From: Fischerella sp. PCC 9605
GTDB taxonomy: Bacteria; Cyanobacteriota; Cyanobacteriia; Cyanobacteriales; Nostocaceae
Direction: 5' to 3'
Length of the DNA: 64,000 nucleotides
Assembly (NCBI RefSeq): GCF_000517105.1
Contig: NZ_KI912151.1
Span: 938,125-1,002,124 of the forward strand
Part shown: piece by piece, positions 17,917 to 26,850 of the stretch
Layout of the letters: the number at the start of each line of letters is the position of its first letter
Numbering within the stretch: the stretch's first letter is position 1
Made by a program: the position numbers and the translations under genes
The notes under the pieces: model-generated
Seen by the model: only the letters and a program-made list of their open reading frames with translations
The model's database searches: none
What the model was told of the DNA's origin: nothing

Positions 17917-20220
17917 ATGGTAATGGATTTAGAATTACAAGGTATGAATTTGACGAGCTTAAAAGAACCATCGATTCATATCATTAGTCAAATTCAACCG
18001 CATGGAGTACTTTTGGTTCTAGAAGAGCCAGGATTAAAAATCTTGCAAGTCAGCAGTAATACATACGATGTTTTCGGAATTTCTCCCGAAGACATGCTGC
18101 AAAAAAAACTGGAAGACTTACTCGATCCATTCCAAATCGAGAGAATTGAAGCAGGACTGCTACAAGAAAGTCTAGATTTTATCAATCCCACCAAAATATG
18201 GGCGAGAGTCAAAGGTGATGAATATGTAGTGTTTGATGGGGTATTCCACCGCAATAGCGATGGATTTTTGATTTTGGAATTGGAGCCTGCGATCTCTCAG
18301 GAAAACATACCCTTTCTAAGTTTTTATCACTTAGCGAGAGCATCTATTAACAAACTAGAAGAAACAGCAAATCTTCGCGATTTCTGTCAAATTCTTGTGG
18401 AAGAAGTGCGAAAAGTCACTGGATTTGACAGAGTGATGCTGTATAAATTCGATGATGATGAGCATGGCTCAGTCATTGCTGAAGAAAAAGTAGAAAGCAT
18501 GGAATCCTATCTGGGTTTACATTATCCAGAGTCAGATATTCCTAGACCAGCAAGAAAATTATTTGCTTCTAATTGGATCAGAATAATTCCAGATAGCCAT
18601 GCCCAGCCTGTAGAAATCTTGCCTGCGATTAATCCAGTTAGCAAGCACCGCCTAGATTTAACTAATTCGATTCTCAGAAGCCCCTATCAGTGCCATATGG
18701 AATATTTGCACAATATGGGCGTTGGTGCTTCTTTGACTATTTCTTTGATTAAAGAAGGAAAACTTTGGGGACTCATTGCTTGCCATCATCAAACACCCAA
18801 ATATGTTTCCTATGAGATGCGGAAAGCTTGCGAATTCTTGGGGCGAGTCATCTTTTCGGAACTTGCAGATCGAGAAGAAACTGAAGATTATGACTATCGC
18901 ATGCGGCTGACATATATCCAATCAGCACTGGTTGAATATATGTCCCAGGAAGAAAACTTTATTGATGGTTTGGTTAAACATCAGCCAAATCTGCTCGATT
19001 TAACCGGTGCACAAGGTGCAGCAATTTGTTTTGGTGGCAATTACACCTTGATTGGCAATACTCCCAAAGAAGAAGACCTGAATTTTTTAGTCCAATGGCT
19101 AAAGACTAACGTTGATGAAGAAGTCTTCTACACAGATTCTCTGCCACGCCTTTATCCAGATGCACAACACTTTAAAAACGTTGCCAGTGGTTTGCTAGCT
19201 ATTCCGATTTCCAAACGCAATTATGTGTTGTGGTTCCGACCGGAAGTGATTCAAACTGTCAATTGGGGTGGCGATCCGAATCAGGCGTTTGAACTTAATC
19301 AGTCTGATGGGAACATGCGCCTGTGTCCGCGTAAATCGTTTGAGTTGTGGAAACAAACGGTTAGCTTAACGTCTTTACCCTGGCGTTCTGTGGAAATCAA
19401 AGCCGCTGTAGAATTGCGGAAAGCAATTGTTAATATTGTGCTGCGCCAAGCCGATGAACTAGCACAGTTAGCACACGATTTAGAACTATCCAACGCGGAA
19501 TTGAAGAAGTTTGCCTACGTCGCCTCCCATGACTTGCAAGAACCGTTGAATCAGGTAGCAAACTACGTACAACTGTTGGAGATGCGCTACACAGAAGAAC
19601 TCGACGAAGATGCTAAGGAATTTATTAACTACGCCGTCGAGGGAGTCAGCTTGATGCAGACGCTGATTGATGACGTGCTGGCATACTCTAAGGTGGATGT
19701 GCAGGCGATTGAATTTGAATTGACGGGGGTAGACAAAGCTTTAGAACGTGCCCTTGGCAATTTGCGGAAACGCATTAGCGAAACCGGTGCTGTCATTACC
19801 CATGATGAGTTACCAACTGTGATGGCTGATGGCACTCAGTTGATGCAATTGTTCCAGAACTTGATTGGCAATGCGATCAAGTTCCGCAGCGACAAAACCC
19901 CAGAAATTCATATAGGTGCTTCTCGCTTAGAGGATGAGTGGCTATTCTCAGTCCGGGATAACGGTATTGGCATTGATCCACGGTTTAGCGATCGCATTTT
20001 CGTTATCTTTCAACGCCTGCACACGCGAGATGAATACCCAGGTAGCGGTATGGGTTTGGCCATCTGTAAAAAGATTATCGAGTGTCACCGGGGGCGCATC
20101 TGGGTAGAATCACAACTAGGGGAGGGTGCAACATTCTACTTTACAATTCCTGTGGGAGGACGCGAGCGTGAGCGTAGAAACGGACGAAAAGCACAAAACA
20201 ATCTTCTTGGTCGAAGATAA
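17917..20220 (+). CDS. cphA: Cyanobacterial phytochrome, Cph1/CphA family sensor histidine kinase
   Basis: This is a red/far-red photoreceptor kinase of 767 residues. It aligns end to end with Synechocystis Cph1: PAS (about 20-120), GAF (about 140-320), PHY (about 330-510), HisKA and HATPase. The bilin-binding cysteine is Cys259 in [15 protein letters not shown], the same number as in Cph1, so covalent phycocyanobilin is expected. The phosphoacceptor is His538 in [17 protein letters not shown]1 and G2 boxes are intact ([28 protein letters not shown]). The GAF motif DIPRPAR is present. The gene overlaps rcpA by 53 bases. The C-terminal tail after IPVGG is Arg-rich and probably unstructured. 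Confidence 0.96.
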   Translation: MVMDLELQGMNLTSLKEPSIHIISQIQPHGVLLVLEEPGLKILQVSSNTYDVFGISPEDMLQKKLEDLLDPFQIERIEAGLLQESLDFINPTKIWARVKGDEYVVFDGVFHRNSDGFLILELEPAISQENIPFLSFYHLARASINKLEETANLRDFCQILVEEVRKVTGFDRVMLYKFDDDEHGSVIAEEKVESMESYLGLHYPESDIPRPARKLFASNWIRIIPDSHAQPVEILPAINPVSKHRLDLTNSILRSPYQCHMEYLHNMGVGASLTISLIKEGKLWGLIACHHQTPKYVSYEMRKACEFLGRVIFSELADREETEDYDYRMRLTYIQSALVEYMSQEENFIDGLVKHQPNLLDLTGAQGAAICFGGNYTLIGNTPKEEDLNFLVQWLKTNVDEEVFYTDSLPRLYPDAQHFKNVASGLLAIPISKRNYVLWFRPEVIQTVNWGGDPNQAFELNQSDGNMRLCPRKSFELWKQTVSLTSLPWRSVEIKAAVELRKAIVNIVLRQADELAQLAHDLELSNAELKKFAYVASHDLQEPLNQVANYVQLLEMRYTEELDEDAKEFINYAVEGVSLMQTLIDDVLAYSKVDVQAIEFELTGVDKALERALGNLRKRISETGAVITHDELPTVMADGTQLMQLFQNLIGNAIKFRSDKTPEIHIGASRLEDEWLFSVRDNGIGIDPRFSDRIFVIFQRLHTRDEYPGSGMGLAICKKIIECHRGRIWVESQLGEGATFYFTIPVGGRERERRNGRKAQNNLLGRR

Positions 20221-20614
20221 TAAAGCCGATATCCGTCTCATCCAAGAAGCCTTGAAAAATAGCTTAATACCACACCAGGTAATCACCGTTAGGGATGGTA
20301 TGGATGCTATGGCTTATTTGCGCCAAGAGGGTGAGTACGCTGACGCACCGCGTCCTGACTTGATCCTCTTAGATTTAAACCTGCCCAAAAAAGACGGTAG
20401 AGAAGTTCTGGCGGAAATTAAAACCGACCCTAAGCTGAAACGCATTCCCGTAGTAGTGCTAACAACCTCACACAATGACGAAGACATTTTTCATAGCTAC
20501 GACTTGCACGTGAATTGTTACATTACTAAATCCCGCAATCTCAGCCAACTATTTCAAATCGTCAAAGGAATAGAAGATTTTTGGCTGTCTACCGTCACTT
20601 TGCCAGTGGAATGA
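20168..20614 (+). CDS. rcpA: Phytochrome response regulator, Rcp1 family
   Basis: This is a single-domain CheY-like receiver that takes phosphate from CphA. The acceptor Asp is in [13 protein letters not shown]; the acidic pair is in [13 protein letters not shown]; the signalling Thr is in [11 protein letters not shown] and the Lys in [10 protein letters not shown] place the start at a GTG at 20168, inside the end of cphA, because GGGAGGA at 20154-20160 precedes it by 7 bases. An upstream ATG at 20126 in the same frame would only add residues read from the phytochrome kinase domain. The overlap implies translational coupling. There is no output domain, so the signal must pass to another protein. 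Confidence 0.93.
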   Translation: MSVETDEKHKTIFLVEDNKADIRLIQEALKNSLIPHQVITVRDGMDAMAYLRQEGEYADAPRPDLILLDLNLPKKDGREVLAEIKTDPKLKRIPVVVLTTSHNDEDIFHSYDLHVNCYITKSRNLSQLFQIVKGIEDFWLSTVTLPVE

Positions 20615-20639
20615 AGGGGAGATCGGGAATCCGAAAGGG

Positions 20640-20830
20640 ACTAGGGACTGGTGACTGGGGACTGGGGACTAGGGACTAGGTAGGAGATGAGAAGAATCTT
20701 CTCCCAATACCCGGTACCCAATCACCAATCACCAATTCCCAATCCCCAATTCCCAATTCCCAATGCCCTATGCCAATCCCCAGTCCCCAATCCCCAGTCC
20801 CTAATCCCCAATCCCTATTCCCAAAGCAGA
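20640..20830. repeat. Inverted arrays of GGGGACT-type and CCCAATC-type short repeats
   Basis: Bases 20640-20680 are GACTGGGGACTAGGGACTA-like units; bases 20700-20825 are CCCAATCACCAATTCCCAATC-like units, roughly their complement. The region could fold into a long imperfect hairpin. It is open in the frame of the next gene but is not taken as coding. Confidence 0.75.
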
Positions 20831-20832
20831 CT

Positions 20833-22008
20833 ATGATTGGAAGCTCAATCAAAATTTTATTGATTGAGGACAATCTGGCAGAAGCTAGATTGTTACAAGA
20901 GTTTCTTAAGCAAGCCAACAAGAGTGAATTTACTCTGGTTCACGTTAAGCGATTGAGAGACGCTTTGGTTTTACTCAGTAATTGTACGGGTATCAACTGT
21001 AGCTTTGATGCTATTTTATTGGATCTGACACTACCAGACAGTCAAGGATTGACTTCTCTAACGCCGTTGATGAGTCAAGCTCCGAGCGTACCGATTGTTG
21101 TATTAACTAATACTAATGATGATGAACTTGCCCTCGAAGCGGTGCGGCAGGGGGCGCAAGATTATCTTGTCAAGCGACAGGTGAACGTAGAAGTATTGGT
21201 TCGCTCTTTGAGATATGCGATCGAGCGCAAGCAAGCATTAGAAGCATTACGCGCAGTCAATCAGGCGTTAGAAATTCGGGTTGAAGAGAGAACGGCAGAG
21301 TTAGTCAAAGCCCAAGAACTCAACCAATTCAAATCCGAATTTGTCTCCATGTTCTCTCATGACATCCGCAACCCTTTGAATACTATCCTGCTGGCAGCGG
21401 GCTTGCTACAAAACAATGATGACAAATTACCCAAAGAGAAAAAGCTGACTCATTATCAGCTAATTCGTTCAGCTATCAAAAATGTGTCACAGTTATTAGA
21501 TGAAGTTTCTCTATTGGGTAGAGTTGATTCAGGTAAACTTCAACGTGATTTTACTTTACTAGATTTAAAAGATTTCTGTTGCCAACTACTTGAAGAAGCT
21601 CAACTAGTTACAGCCGAGAAGCATATTAAGCTTGTATTCACAACTAGTGAGCAACTGGGTGAAGCATTGTGCGACGAAAATTTGTTGCGCCATATTTTAG
21701 GAAATTTACTCAGTAATGCTATTAAGTATTCATATCCGAATAGTAATGTTTATTTTGAACTATTATTTCAAAATCAAACCGTAATCTTCCGGATTCAAGA
21801 TGAGGGTATAGGTATTCCCCAAGAAGACCAAAAGCAACTGTTTGAACCATTCCATCGTGCTAGCAATGTCGGTACAATTCCTGGCACCGGCTTAGGTTTA
21901 GCGATTGTTAAAAAGTGTCTAGAGACACATGGAGGAGAGATTACAGTTAATAGTGAAGTGGGAGTAGGTACAACCTTTACTGTTACACTGCCGTTGATTA
22001 AAGCTTAA
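20833..22008 (+). CDS. Response regulator-histidine kinase hybrid (REC-HisKA-HATPase)
   Basis: The 391-residue protein has an N-terminal receiver ([16 protein letters not shown]; acceptor Asp in [13 protein letters not shown]; Lys in DYLVKRQ). A coiled linker (about residues 130-165) leads to a HisKA domain with the His in [13 protein letters not shown] and a HATPase domain ([30 protein letters not shown]). I start at the ATG at 20833; the frame extends upstream to 20770, but only through CCCAATC repeats. It follows cphA-rcpA on the same strand 218 bases downstream, so it may receive a signal from that system, by inference. Confidence 0.92.
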   Translation: MIGSSIKILLIEDNLAEARLLQEFLKQANKSEFTLVHVKRLRDALVLLSNCTGINCSFDAILLDLTLPDSQGLTSLTPLMSQAPSVPIVVLTNTNDDELALEAVRQGAQDYLVKRQVNVEVLVRSLRYAIERKQALEALRAVNQALEIRVEERTAELVKAQELNQFKSEFVSMFSHDIRNPLNTILLAAGLLQNNDDKLPKEKKLTHYQLIRSAIKNVSQLLDEVSLLGRVDSGKLQRDFTLLDLKDFCCQLLEEAQLVTAEKHIKLVFTTSEQLGEALCDENLLRHILGNLLSNAIKYSYPNSNVYFELLFQNQTVIFRIQDEGIGIPQEDQKQLFEPFHRASNVGTIPGTGLGLAIVKKCLETHGGEITVNSEVGVGTTFTVTLPLIKA

Positions 22009-22377
22009 TGAAATTCTTGTGCTTACAATCAACGCCTTCGTAGATGTCAACATGTCAGCGATCGCCATATCACCCGTCTAAACTGGAAAGCTTGTGAATC
22101 CACAGTCACAGTGGTTATGATTAATTTTTTATGCTGTTTTCTTGACAAATCGAAAAAATTGTTACAATAAATACAGAAATAAAATCGTTCATCTCCTTAG
22201 CATGTGATGCCAAATTGCATTCACAGGCTTCACTTGTCATGCTCTGCGTAACGCAGTAAAGCGTAGATATTCCGCTTAGCATAACAATCAGCGAGGAGAC
22301 GGAAGTAAGGAGACATCCTGAAGGAACGCGCCTCATTTAATTCCAACCTACAAAAAATTAAAAGCGAGGCGAAGCAA
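22009..22377 (+). other. 369-base gap with a candidate sigma-70 promoter
   Basis: There is no gene here. A palindrome CTGCGTAACGCAG lies near 22240. The leader of the DUF4278 gene is likely over 150 bases long if the promoter at 22142 is used. Confidence 0.5.
22142..22168 (+). promoter_or_regulatory. Candidate -35/-10 promoter for the DUF4278 gene
   Basis: TTGACA (22142-22147) is followed after 15 bases by TACAAT (22163-22168), or after 17 bases by CAATAA. The spacing is slightly short or the -10 weak, so this is tentative. Confidence 0.4.
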
Positions 22378-22785
22378 ATGAAACTTACCTATCGCGGTGT
22401 TGATTATGAACACAATCCTCTCGCCGTGGAAATGACCCCAGGAGAAATTGGCGGCAAGTACCGTGGTGCGAGTTGGCAACGTTATTATCCCAGACACATT
22501 CCTGTACCTCAACCAGTAGCTGAGTTGAAGTATCGCGGAGTTTCCTATTGTATTGGCGATCCACTGGATGTGGAAGTGATGAGACAGCGGAAACAATACA
22601 GTGCTAATGCCACTGCGGCTACTCATGGTAGACGCGAACCATCTAGTCAGGATTTAGCCAATACTCATCTCGTCCATATTCGCCATAATCTAGAACACCG
22701 GCTGCAAGTAGCCAAAGAAAAGGGAGACCAAAACCTCATCCGCTTACTAGAAGATGAGGCTAGACAATTAATGGTTAGTGGATAG
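22378..22785 (+). CDS. DUF4278 domain protein
   Basis: The 135-residue protein opens with the cyanobacterial DUF4278 signature MKLTYRGVDYEHNPLAVE. A second copy of the motif, ELKYRGVSYCIGDPLDVE, follows at about residue 48. The C-terminal 50 residues form a charged helix (NTHLVHIRHNLEHRLQVAKEKGD). There is no signal peptide or membrane segment. The function is unknown; members are cyanobacteria-restricted. It converges with the HAD gene across a heptamer repeat. Confidence 0.8.
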   Translation: MKLTYRGVDYEHNPLAVEMTPGEIGGKYRGASWQRYYPRHIPVPQPVAELKYRGVSYCIGDPLDVEVMRQRKQYSANATAATHGRREPSSQDLANTHLVHIRHNLEHRLQVAKEKGDQNLIRLLEDEARQLMVSG

Positions 22786-22852
22786 TAGATAGTAGTTAGT
22801 AGTTGTCATTTACAGACTACTAACCACTAACTACTAACTACTCACTACCACG
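22779..22852. repeat. Inverted TAGTAGT/ACTAACT heptamer repeat
   Basis: The left part is GTAGATAGTAGTTAGTAG and the right part is CTACTAACCACTAACTACTA, so it can fold back. It lies between two convergent genes and may act as a terminator for both. Confidence 0.65.
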
Positions 22853-23491
22853 ATTAATCCAAATACCTCTTAATCCCGCTGCTTTTGCGGCTTGATAATC
22901 TTCTGCGATACTGTCTCCAATGTGCCACGCTGCCGCAGGTTCGCAGTTGTGTTTTTCTAAGGCAATGGCAAAAATTTGGGGATCGGGTTTGGCTGCGCCT
23001 GCTTGGGTAGAAATGGTGATGGAACTGAAAAAGTCTCTCAGTTCCAAAGCCTGCAACACTGAGTAGAGGCGGGAATCAAAATTCGACACTATCCCTAGTT
23101 CAATTCCCATCTTTTGCCACTTTGTCAAAGCTGGTATGACATCGTCATAGACAAACCACGGTTCGGCTGTACCAAAGTGGATATAGACTTCGCTAAAAAA
23201 AGCCGAAAAGTCATAAAATTGCTCAAAAACCCCTGCTTGTTTAAAAGTGTTGGAGGCTATTTGAAACCACCACTCAAACTCATACTGGGGAATATCTCGT
23301 TCTTGTACATCTGGGAACACAGGCGGTGGCGCGGCTTTAAAGCTTTGGAGAAACATTTCATTCAAAGTTTCGGCAGAAGTTGCGACGCCAAATTCCCGGG
23401 CGATTTGACTATAAACTTCACCCACACTACCTTTAACGCCGAAGATTGTGCCAACAGCATCTAAAAAAATAACTTTCGGTCGTTCCATCAA
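22838..23491 (-). CDS. HAD-superfamily (subfamily IA) hydrolase
   Basis: This is a 217-residue haloacid-dehalogenase phosphatase. Motif I is VIFLDAVGTIF, the cap is helical (about residues 18-90), motif II is IVSNFDSR, motif III is around KPDPQIFAIAL and motif IV is HIGDSIAEDYQAAKAAG. Motif I is DxVGT rather than DxDGT, as in the REG-2/HDHD3-like branch. The substrate is unknown, probably a small phosphorylated metabolite. Its C-terminus abuts the heptamer repeat shared with the DUF4278 gene. Confidence 0.88.
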   Translation of the reverse strand: MMERPKVIFLDAVGTIFGVKGSVGEVYSQIAREFGVATSAETLNEMFLQSFKAAPPPVFPDVQERDIPQYEFEWWFQIASNTFKQAGVFEQFYDFSAFFSEVYIHFGTAEPWFVYDDVIPALTKWQKMGIELGIVSNFDSRLYSVLQALELRDFFSSITISTQAGAAKPDPQIFAIALEKHNCEPAAAWHIGDSIAEDYQAAKAAGLRGIWINRGSE

Positions 23492-23541
23492 CCTATGACT
23501 ATATTTGGATTTTAGATTTTAGATTTTGGAAAAATAATCTA

Positions 23542-23587
23542 TCAGGTGCAAAGCGCAATGTCTGATGACAAAACGCTAAGCACCTGA
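23542..23587 (-). terminator. Two-tier hairpin downstream of the NDH-2 gene
   Basis: TCAGGTGC (23542-23549) pairs with GCACCTGA (23580-23587); inside it AGCG pairs with CGCT and TGTC with GACA. It lies just past the end of the minus-strand NDH-2 gene, so termination is its likely role. Confidence 0.55.
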
Positions 23588-23604
23588 GTCTGGTGCACCA
23601 TTTA

Positions 23605-24798
23605 TTATTTTGATAATGTCTCTATAATAGGACGAGCTAGCCAGTTAAAACCAACTTTGAGTTTATGGTCTAAAGTTGGCATTCGATACAGATAGGCAAG
23701 ACGACGAGCGAGGTAAGCCAAAGAACCCTCTAGTTTAATACCCAAACTAGTAAGGGTGGCGTTGTCTATCCCCAGTGTCATCATTTCGCCTAAGTATTGA
23801 TAGCGGAAGGGAAGTAGAGGACGATGAGTCAGAGTTGCCCAGATGTTCCAAGCTGCATAGTCAGCTTGTTGGAAAGCTGCCTGGGCTGTGGCGGGAACTT
23901 GCTGTCCTTCGACATCGCGACAATCTGCCAAATCTCCCAAGGCAAAAATTTCTGGATGGTCAAGGACTTGGAGAGTCGGTGTGGTAGTGATTTGACCGCG
24001 CTGATTTTGCTTGAAAGGAAGATTTCGGACTACAGGCGCAACTCTCGTTCCTACTGTCCAAATTACTAAATCTACAGGGATGGTATCTACTTGACCTTTA
24101 TATTCCAGGGAAATGGTATCTTGGGCGATCGCAACTACCTTGGTTTCTAAGTCAATAAATATACCTCGTTCTTCCAAAGCCTTCGTAGCTGCTTCGCGGT
24201 TAAACTCTGGGGAGGTTCGTAAAATTTGGTCAGTTACTTCAATTAACCGAAAGCGTCCTCTTTGCCCTAGTCTGTCTGCTAGTTTACACGCTAACTCTAC
24301 ACCGCTGTAACCAGCGCCAACAATCGCCACTCGAATTTTATCTGTATCGGATTCTTCCAATACTCGCAAGCGTTCTTCCAAGCGATATGCATCCGCAATT
24401 GTACGGAAAGTATAGGCGTGAGATGCCGCTCCTGACACCATGTCTAGTGGTGTTTCGCCACCCAGTGCTAACACCAAGCGGTCGTAGCCGATTTCCGGGC
24501 CATCCTGTAAGTGTACCCGTCGCTGGTTTATATCAATTCCTGACACAGTAGCTTGATAAAAACGCACACCTGTGTCTTGTAACAGTTCTTCAAAAGGAGG
24601 GGCAATTTCCCAGGTTTGTAGTTCGCCAGTCAGTAGTTCGTAGAGGAGAGGAGAAAAAAGAAAGCGATCGCTGTGATCTACCAGAACTATTTCAGGTTTT
24701 GGCAACGCTTCCCAAGGTAACTGGCTTAACCGCAGGGCAGTGTAGAGACCACCAAAGCCTCCACCCAGAATACAGATTCTTGCTGTTTGTTCGGTCAT
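23605..24798 (-). CDS. Type II NADH dehydrogenase (NDH-2-like flavoprotein)
   Basis: The 397-residue FAD/NAD(P)-dependent oxidoreductase oxidises NAD(P)H to reduce quinone at the membrane surface without proton pumping. The first Rossmann motif is ICILGGGFGGLYTALRLS, and the second nucleotide-binding motif is VAIVGAGYSGVELACKLADRL. The FAD-contacting segment EIFALGDLADC and the TAQAAFQQADYAAWNI helix are present. The C-terminus lacks an obvious membrane helix, as in other peripheral NDH-2 enzymes. The start is an ATG at 24798. Redox sensing rather than bulk respiration has been proposed for some cyanobacterial members. Confidence 0.88.
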   Translation of the reverse strand: MTEQTARICILGGGFGGLYTALRLSQLPWEALPKPEIVLVDHSDRFLFSPLLYELLTGELQTWEIAPPFEELLQDTGVRFYQATVSGIDINQRRVHLQDGPEIGYDRLVLALGGETPLDMVSGAASHAYTFRTIADAYRLEERLRVLEESDTDKIRVAIVGAGYSGVELACKLADRLGQRGRFRLIEVTDQILRTSPEFNREAATKALEERGIFIDLETKVVAIAQDTISLEYKGQVDTIPVDLVIWTVGTRVAPVVRNLPFKQNQRGQITTTPTLQVLDHPEIFALGDLADCRDVEGQQVPATAQAAFQQADYAAWNIWATLTHRPLLPFRYQYLGEMMTLGIDNATLTSLGIKLEGSLAYLARRLAYLYRMPTLDHKLKVGFNWLARPIIETLSK

Positions 24799-24890
24799 TT
24801 GTCTAATGGGCAGTCAATCCCAGTAGGGAACTTATATCAGTGTAATGATTTCTTTCGGTCTATTGCCATCAACCATTCTCAAATAAGCAA

Positions 24891-24921
24891 AAGGCGGTTT
24901 ATGATTTGCACAAACCACCTT
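24891..24921 (-). terminator. Terminator of the chaB gene
   Basis: On the minus strand AAGGTGGTTT pairs with AAACCGCCTT (one G-U pair) around an 11-base loop, followed by TTGCTTATT. The pairing is complete only in the minus-strand transcript, which fits chaB. Confidence 0.65.
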
Positions 24922-24947
24922 CAATTTAATATTTAAGTAAAAAAGAC

Positions 24948-25247
24948 TTAATTACCACCGGTAGTGATAGCTTTGAAATGTTGGGCGGTAACTTCACCCT
25001 TGGCGTACCATTTTCCGTCTTCACCTTTCTCGAATTGGTTCCTGACACTATTCCAAGCAACTTGACGGGCACCCTCTTCACTCATACCATTGCTTTGGGC
25101 AGCTTTGAAGGCAGCAGCGTAAATTTGTTGAGCTGGTCGAGGTAGTTCTCCTCTGATTTCTTCTGGTAATCCTTCGACGTTTTTATTTTTGCTTTCTTCT
25201 GGTGCTTGCTCTACGTTGTTATTTCTGATTTCTTCTGATGATTGCAT
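24948..25247 (-). CDS. ChaB-like protein
   Basis: This 99-residue acidic and polar protein has a C-terminal ChaB domain (LPEEIRGELPRPAQQIYAAAFKAAQ, ARQVAWNSVRNQFEKGEDGKWYAKG). In Escherichia coli ChaB is a small protein linked to the ChaA cation exchanger; in cyanobacteria the role is unknown. The ATG at 25247 follows GGAG with 8 bases spacing and is preferred over an upstream TTG at 25328 that would add 27 residues. The N-terminal third (SSEEIRNNNVEQAPEESKNKN) is low complexity. Confidence 0.82.
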   Translation of the reverse strand: MQSSEEIRNNNVEQAPEESKNKNVEGLPEEIRGELPRPAQQIYAAAFKAAQSNGMSEEGARQVAWNSVRNQFEKGEDGKWYAKGEVTAQHFKAITTGGN

Positions 25248-25435
25248 AAATTCACTCCGATGATTTAATCTCGAACTAGTATTGAGTTCATCGTAAAAAC
25301 TCAAAGACTCGGTCTCCTCTTTCTGCAAGCATAGATATTATTCAACCTTGGGTAGAAATTTGATCCTGTTAAGCAGCTAAATTTTTAGGAGAATATTTAT
25401 AAAATTTCCTCAGGAAAATTATGCCGATTTATTAA

Positions 25436-26149
25436 TTATTTTGTAGGCGTTTCTGTTAAACTTGGACGCAGGCAGAGGTAAAGTAATGGAGCAAACAAAG
25501 GCAATAACGCCACTATCCAAAAAATATGAACATCTTTAATACCTCTTCGTGCCATATCATCATCAAATAAAGAGGTGATGGGAAATATCAGGCACATCAA
25601 ACAAAAGTCTATACTAATAAGATGTACAAAGTGTATGGTTTGAAATTGGCGAATATAATCTTCCCAATCTCCAGCTAGGACTGCGTAAAATAGTAAACCA
25701 ATAGTAAGGATTAAAAGAAAAACTCCTGTTGAACGTCGGTCAAAAAATTCTAGCCACTTATCTTTTTTACCAAAGAATTCTTGATTGGATTTTCGGAAAA
25801 TTAAGTAAGGTAAAAGGCAGATTACTCCCGTGAAATTTGAACCGATAAAATACGGCCAAGCGCGAAAGTTTTGCATTCTGCCATCAGCAAACATCAGACA
25901 TCCGTAAATCATCGGCCAGACACCCATCAGCCAAAAGATTACTGGGATAATGGCATTCAGTTTATCGTATTGGAATGTCAACAGTTTCCAAGCTAAGGGC
26001 CATGTATCGGCTTGATCCAGGGGAGCTAACCATATAGTGTAAGCGGAAAATCCCAGCCAGATTACCGAGAGGAAGATTTTTCTAGCAGGTATAGGACTCG
26101 CAAAGGTGCGATCGCGATTCAACGATTCATGACTGTGATTGTGAAACAT
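25436..26149 (-). CDS. Conserved membrane protein of unknown function
   Basis: The 237 residues form about six hydrophobic segments (starting IFLSVIWLGFSAYTIWLAPL, then AIIPVIFWLMGVWPMIYGCLMF, FIGSNFTGVICLLPYLIF, GVFLLILTIGLLFYAVLAG, FVHLISIDFCLMCLIFPI and IFWIVALLPLFAPLLYLCL). I see no catalytic motif. The N-terminal His-rich stretch (MFHNHSHES) could bind metal, but this is weak. Related proteins occur in other cyanobacteria and plant plastids as far as I recall. Its neighbours give no functional hint. Confidence 0.7.
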   Translation of the reverse strand: MFHNHSHESLNRDRTFASPIPARKIFLSVIWLGFSAYTIWLAPLDQADTWPLAWKLLTFQYDKLNAIIPVIFWLMGVWPMIYGCLMFADGRMQNFRAWPYFIGSNFTGVICLLPYLIFRKSNQEFFGKKDKWLEFFDRRSTGVFLLILTIGLLFYAVLAGDWEDYIRQFQTIHFVHLISIDFCLMCLIFPITSLFDDDMARRGIKDVHIFWIVALLPLFAPLLYLCLRPSLTETPTK

Positions 26150-26270
26150 AGACTAATTGCTTCCTTGCACTTAGTTTTGAAACGCAGAGGTTCGCAAAGG
26201 AAAACGCAGAGGGACGCAGAGTTTTGGTAAAGAGATTTCGCGCGAACTTATGCAATTGAGTTCACCCGTA

Positions 26271-26366
26271 TCAATGAAAGTCAATGGTAGGTTGCAGAAG
26301 TAGTGCGATCGCCCCCACAATCACGAATGATAATGTTACCCAAAATAAAACAATATTTAGCCTCAT
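26271..26366 (-). CDS. Possible 31-residue single-helix membrane peptide
   Basis: An ATG at 26366 opens a frame coding MRLNIVLFWVTLSFVIVGAI followed by ALLLQPTIDFH. This is one convincing transmembrane helix with a basic N-terminus, the layout of small photosynthetic subunits. No strong ribosome site precedes it (GGAAA only), and I do not recognise it as a known Psb or Pet subunit. Confidence 0.3.
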   Translation of the reverse strand: MRLNIVLFWVTLSFVIVGAIALLLQPTIDFH

Positions 26367-26633
26367 AGCGTTTCCATACCTTGTCGAGTTTGTGAACTAA
26401 AAATTGCGAAATCATCTGACATAGAGTGTTAGTTCTCAGGCTGCTATCTAGTTACAAAAAGCCTATGCCCGCAACCACTAGGTTTTCTGGGTATTGGAAA
26501 TTTTATAAACTTCCAGTTTCCGAAAATCTACTCTAATCAGATGCTATAAAGACAAAAGAGCAATGATCGTCTTTCTTTAGAAAGGTTTGTTCAAAACCTC
26601 GGGTAGAAGCTTAAATAGGTATAGAGTGAGTAG

Positions 26634-26790
26634 CCCTTTCAACAAGGTGGATGAAAAATATGCTTTCATTGCCTGGCTTTTCCTGATTCGACTTGGTGTC
26701 TTTGTGTCTTGGTGGTTCAAGAAAATTTATTTTCACCACATAGACGCACAGCGGCTTCCCGCAGGGTAGACACCAAGACACGAAGAAAAT
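26634..26790. repeat. Degenerate hairpin element (AGCCCTTTCAA..GGTG family) with embedded palindrome
   Basis: The left end AGCCCTTTCAACAAGGTG resembles the terminal repeat of the element at 59232-59384. The centre has GTGTCTTGGTGGTT and its partner ACACCAAGACAC. GCGGCTTCCCGCAGGGTA, a form of the 15771 palindrome, interrupts the right arm. Confidence 0.6.
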
Positions 26791-26850
26791 TTATTGATTA
26801 TCTGTAAAATAAATTCCCGAGTGTCTAAAGACGCAAAATTTTGTGTTTGG

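Larger units (their letters stand above)
26150..26850. other. 700-base gap with repeats and one possible tiny gene
   Basis: It contains an AACGCAGAGG-type repeat near 26190-26225, a candidate 31-codon frame on the minus strand at 26271-26366, and a degenerate copy of the AGCCCTTTCAAGGTG hairpin element from 26634. No tRNA or other RNA gene was recognised. Confidence 0.5.

Noticed and set aside
26587-26769. 60-codon frame in the 26-kb gap
   Set aside because: Most of it is the GTGTCTTGGTGGTT repeat and its degenerate left end, not a conserved protein.
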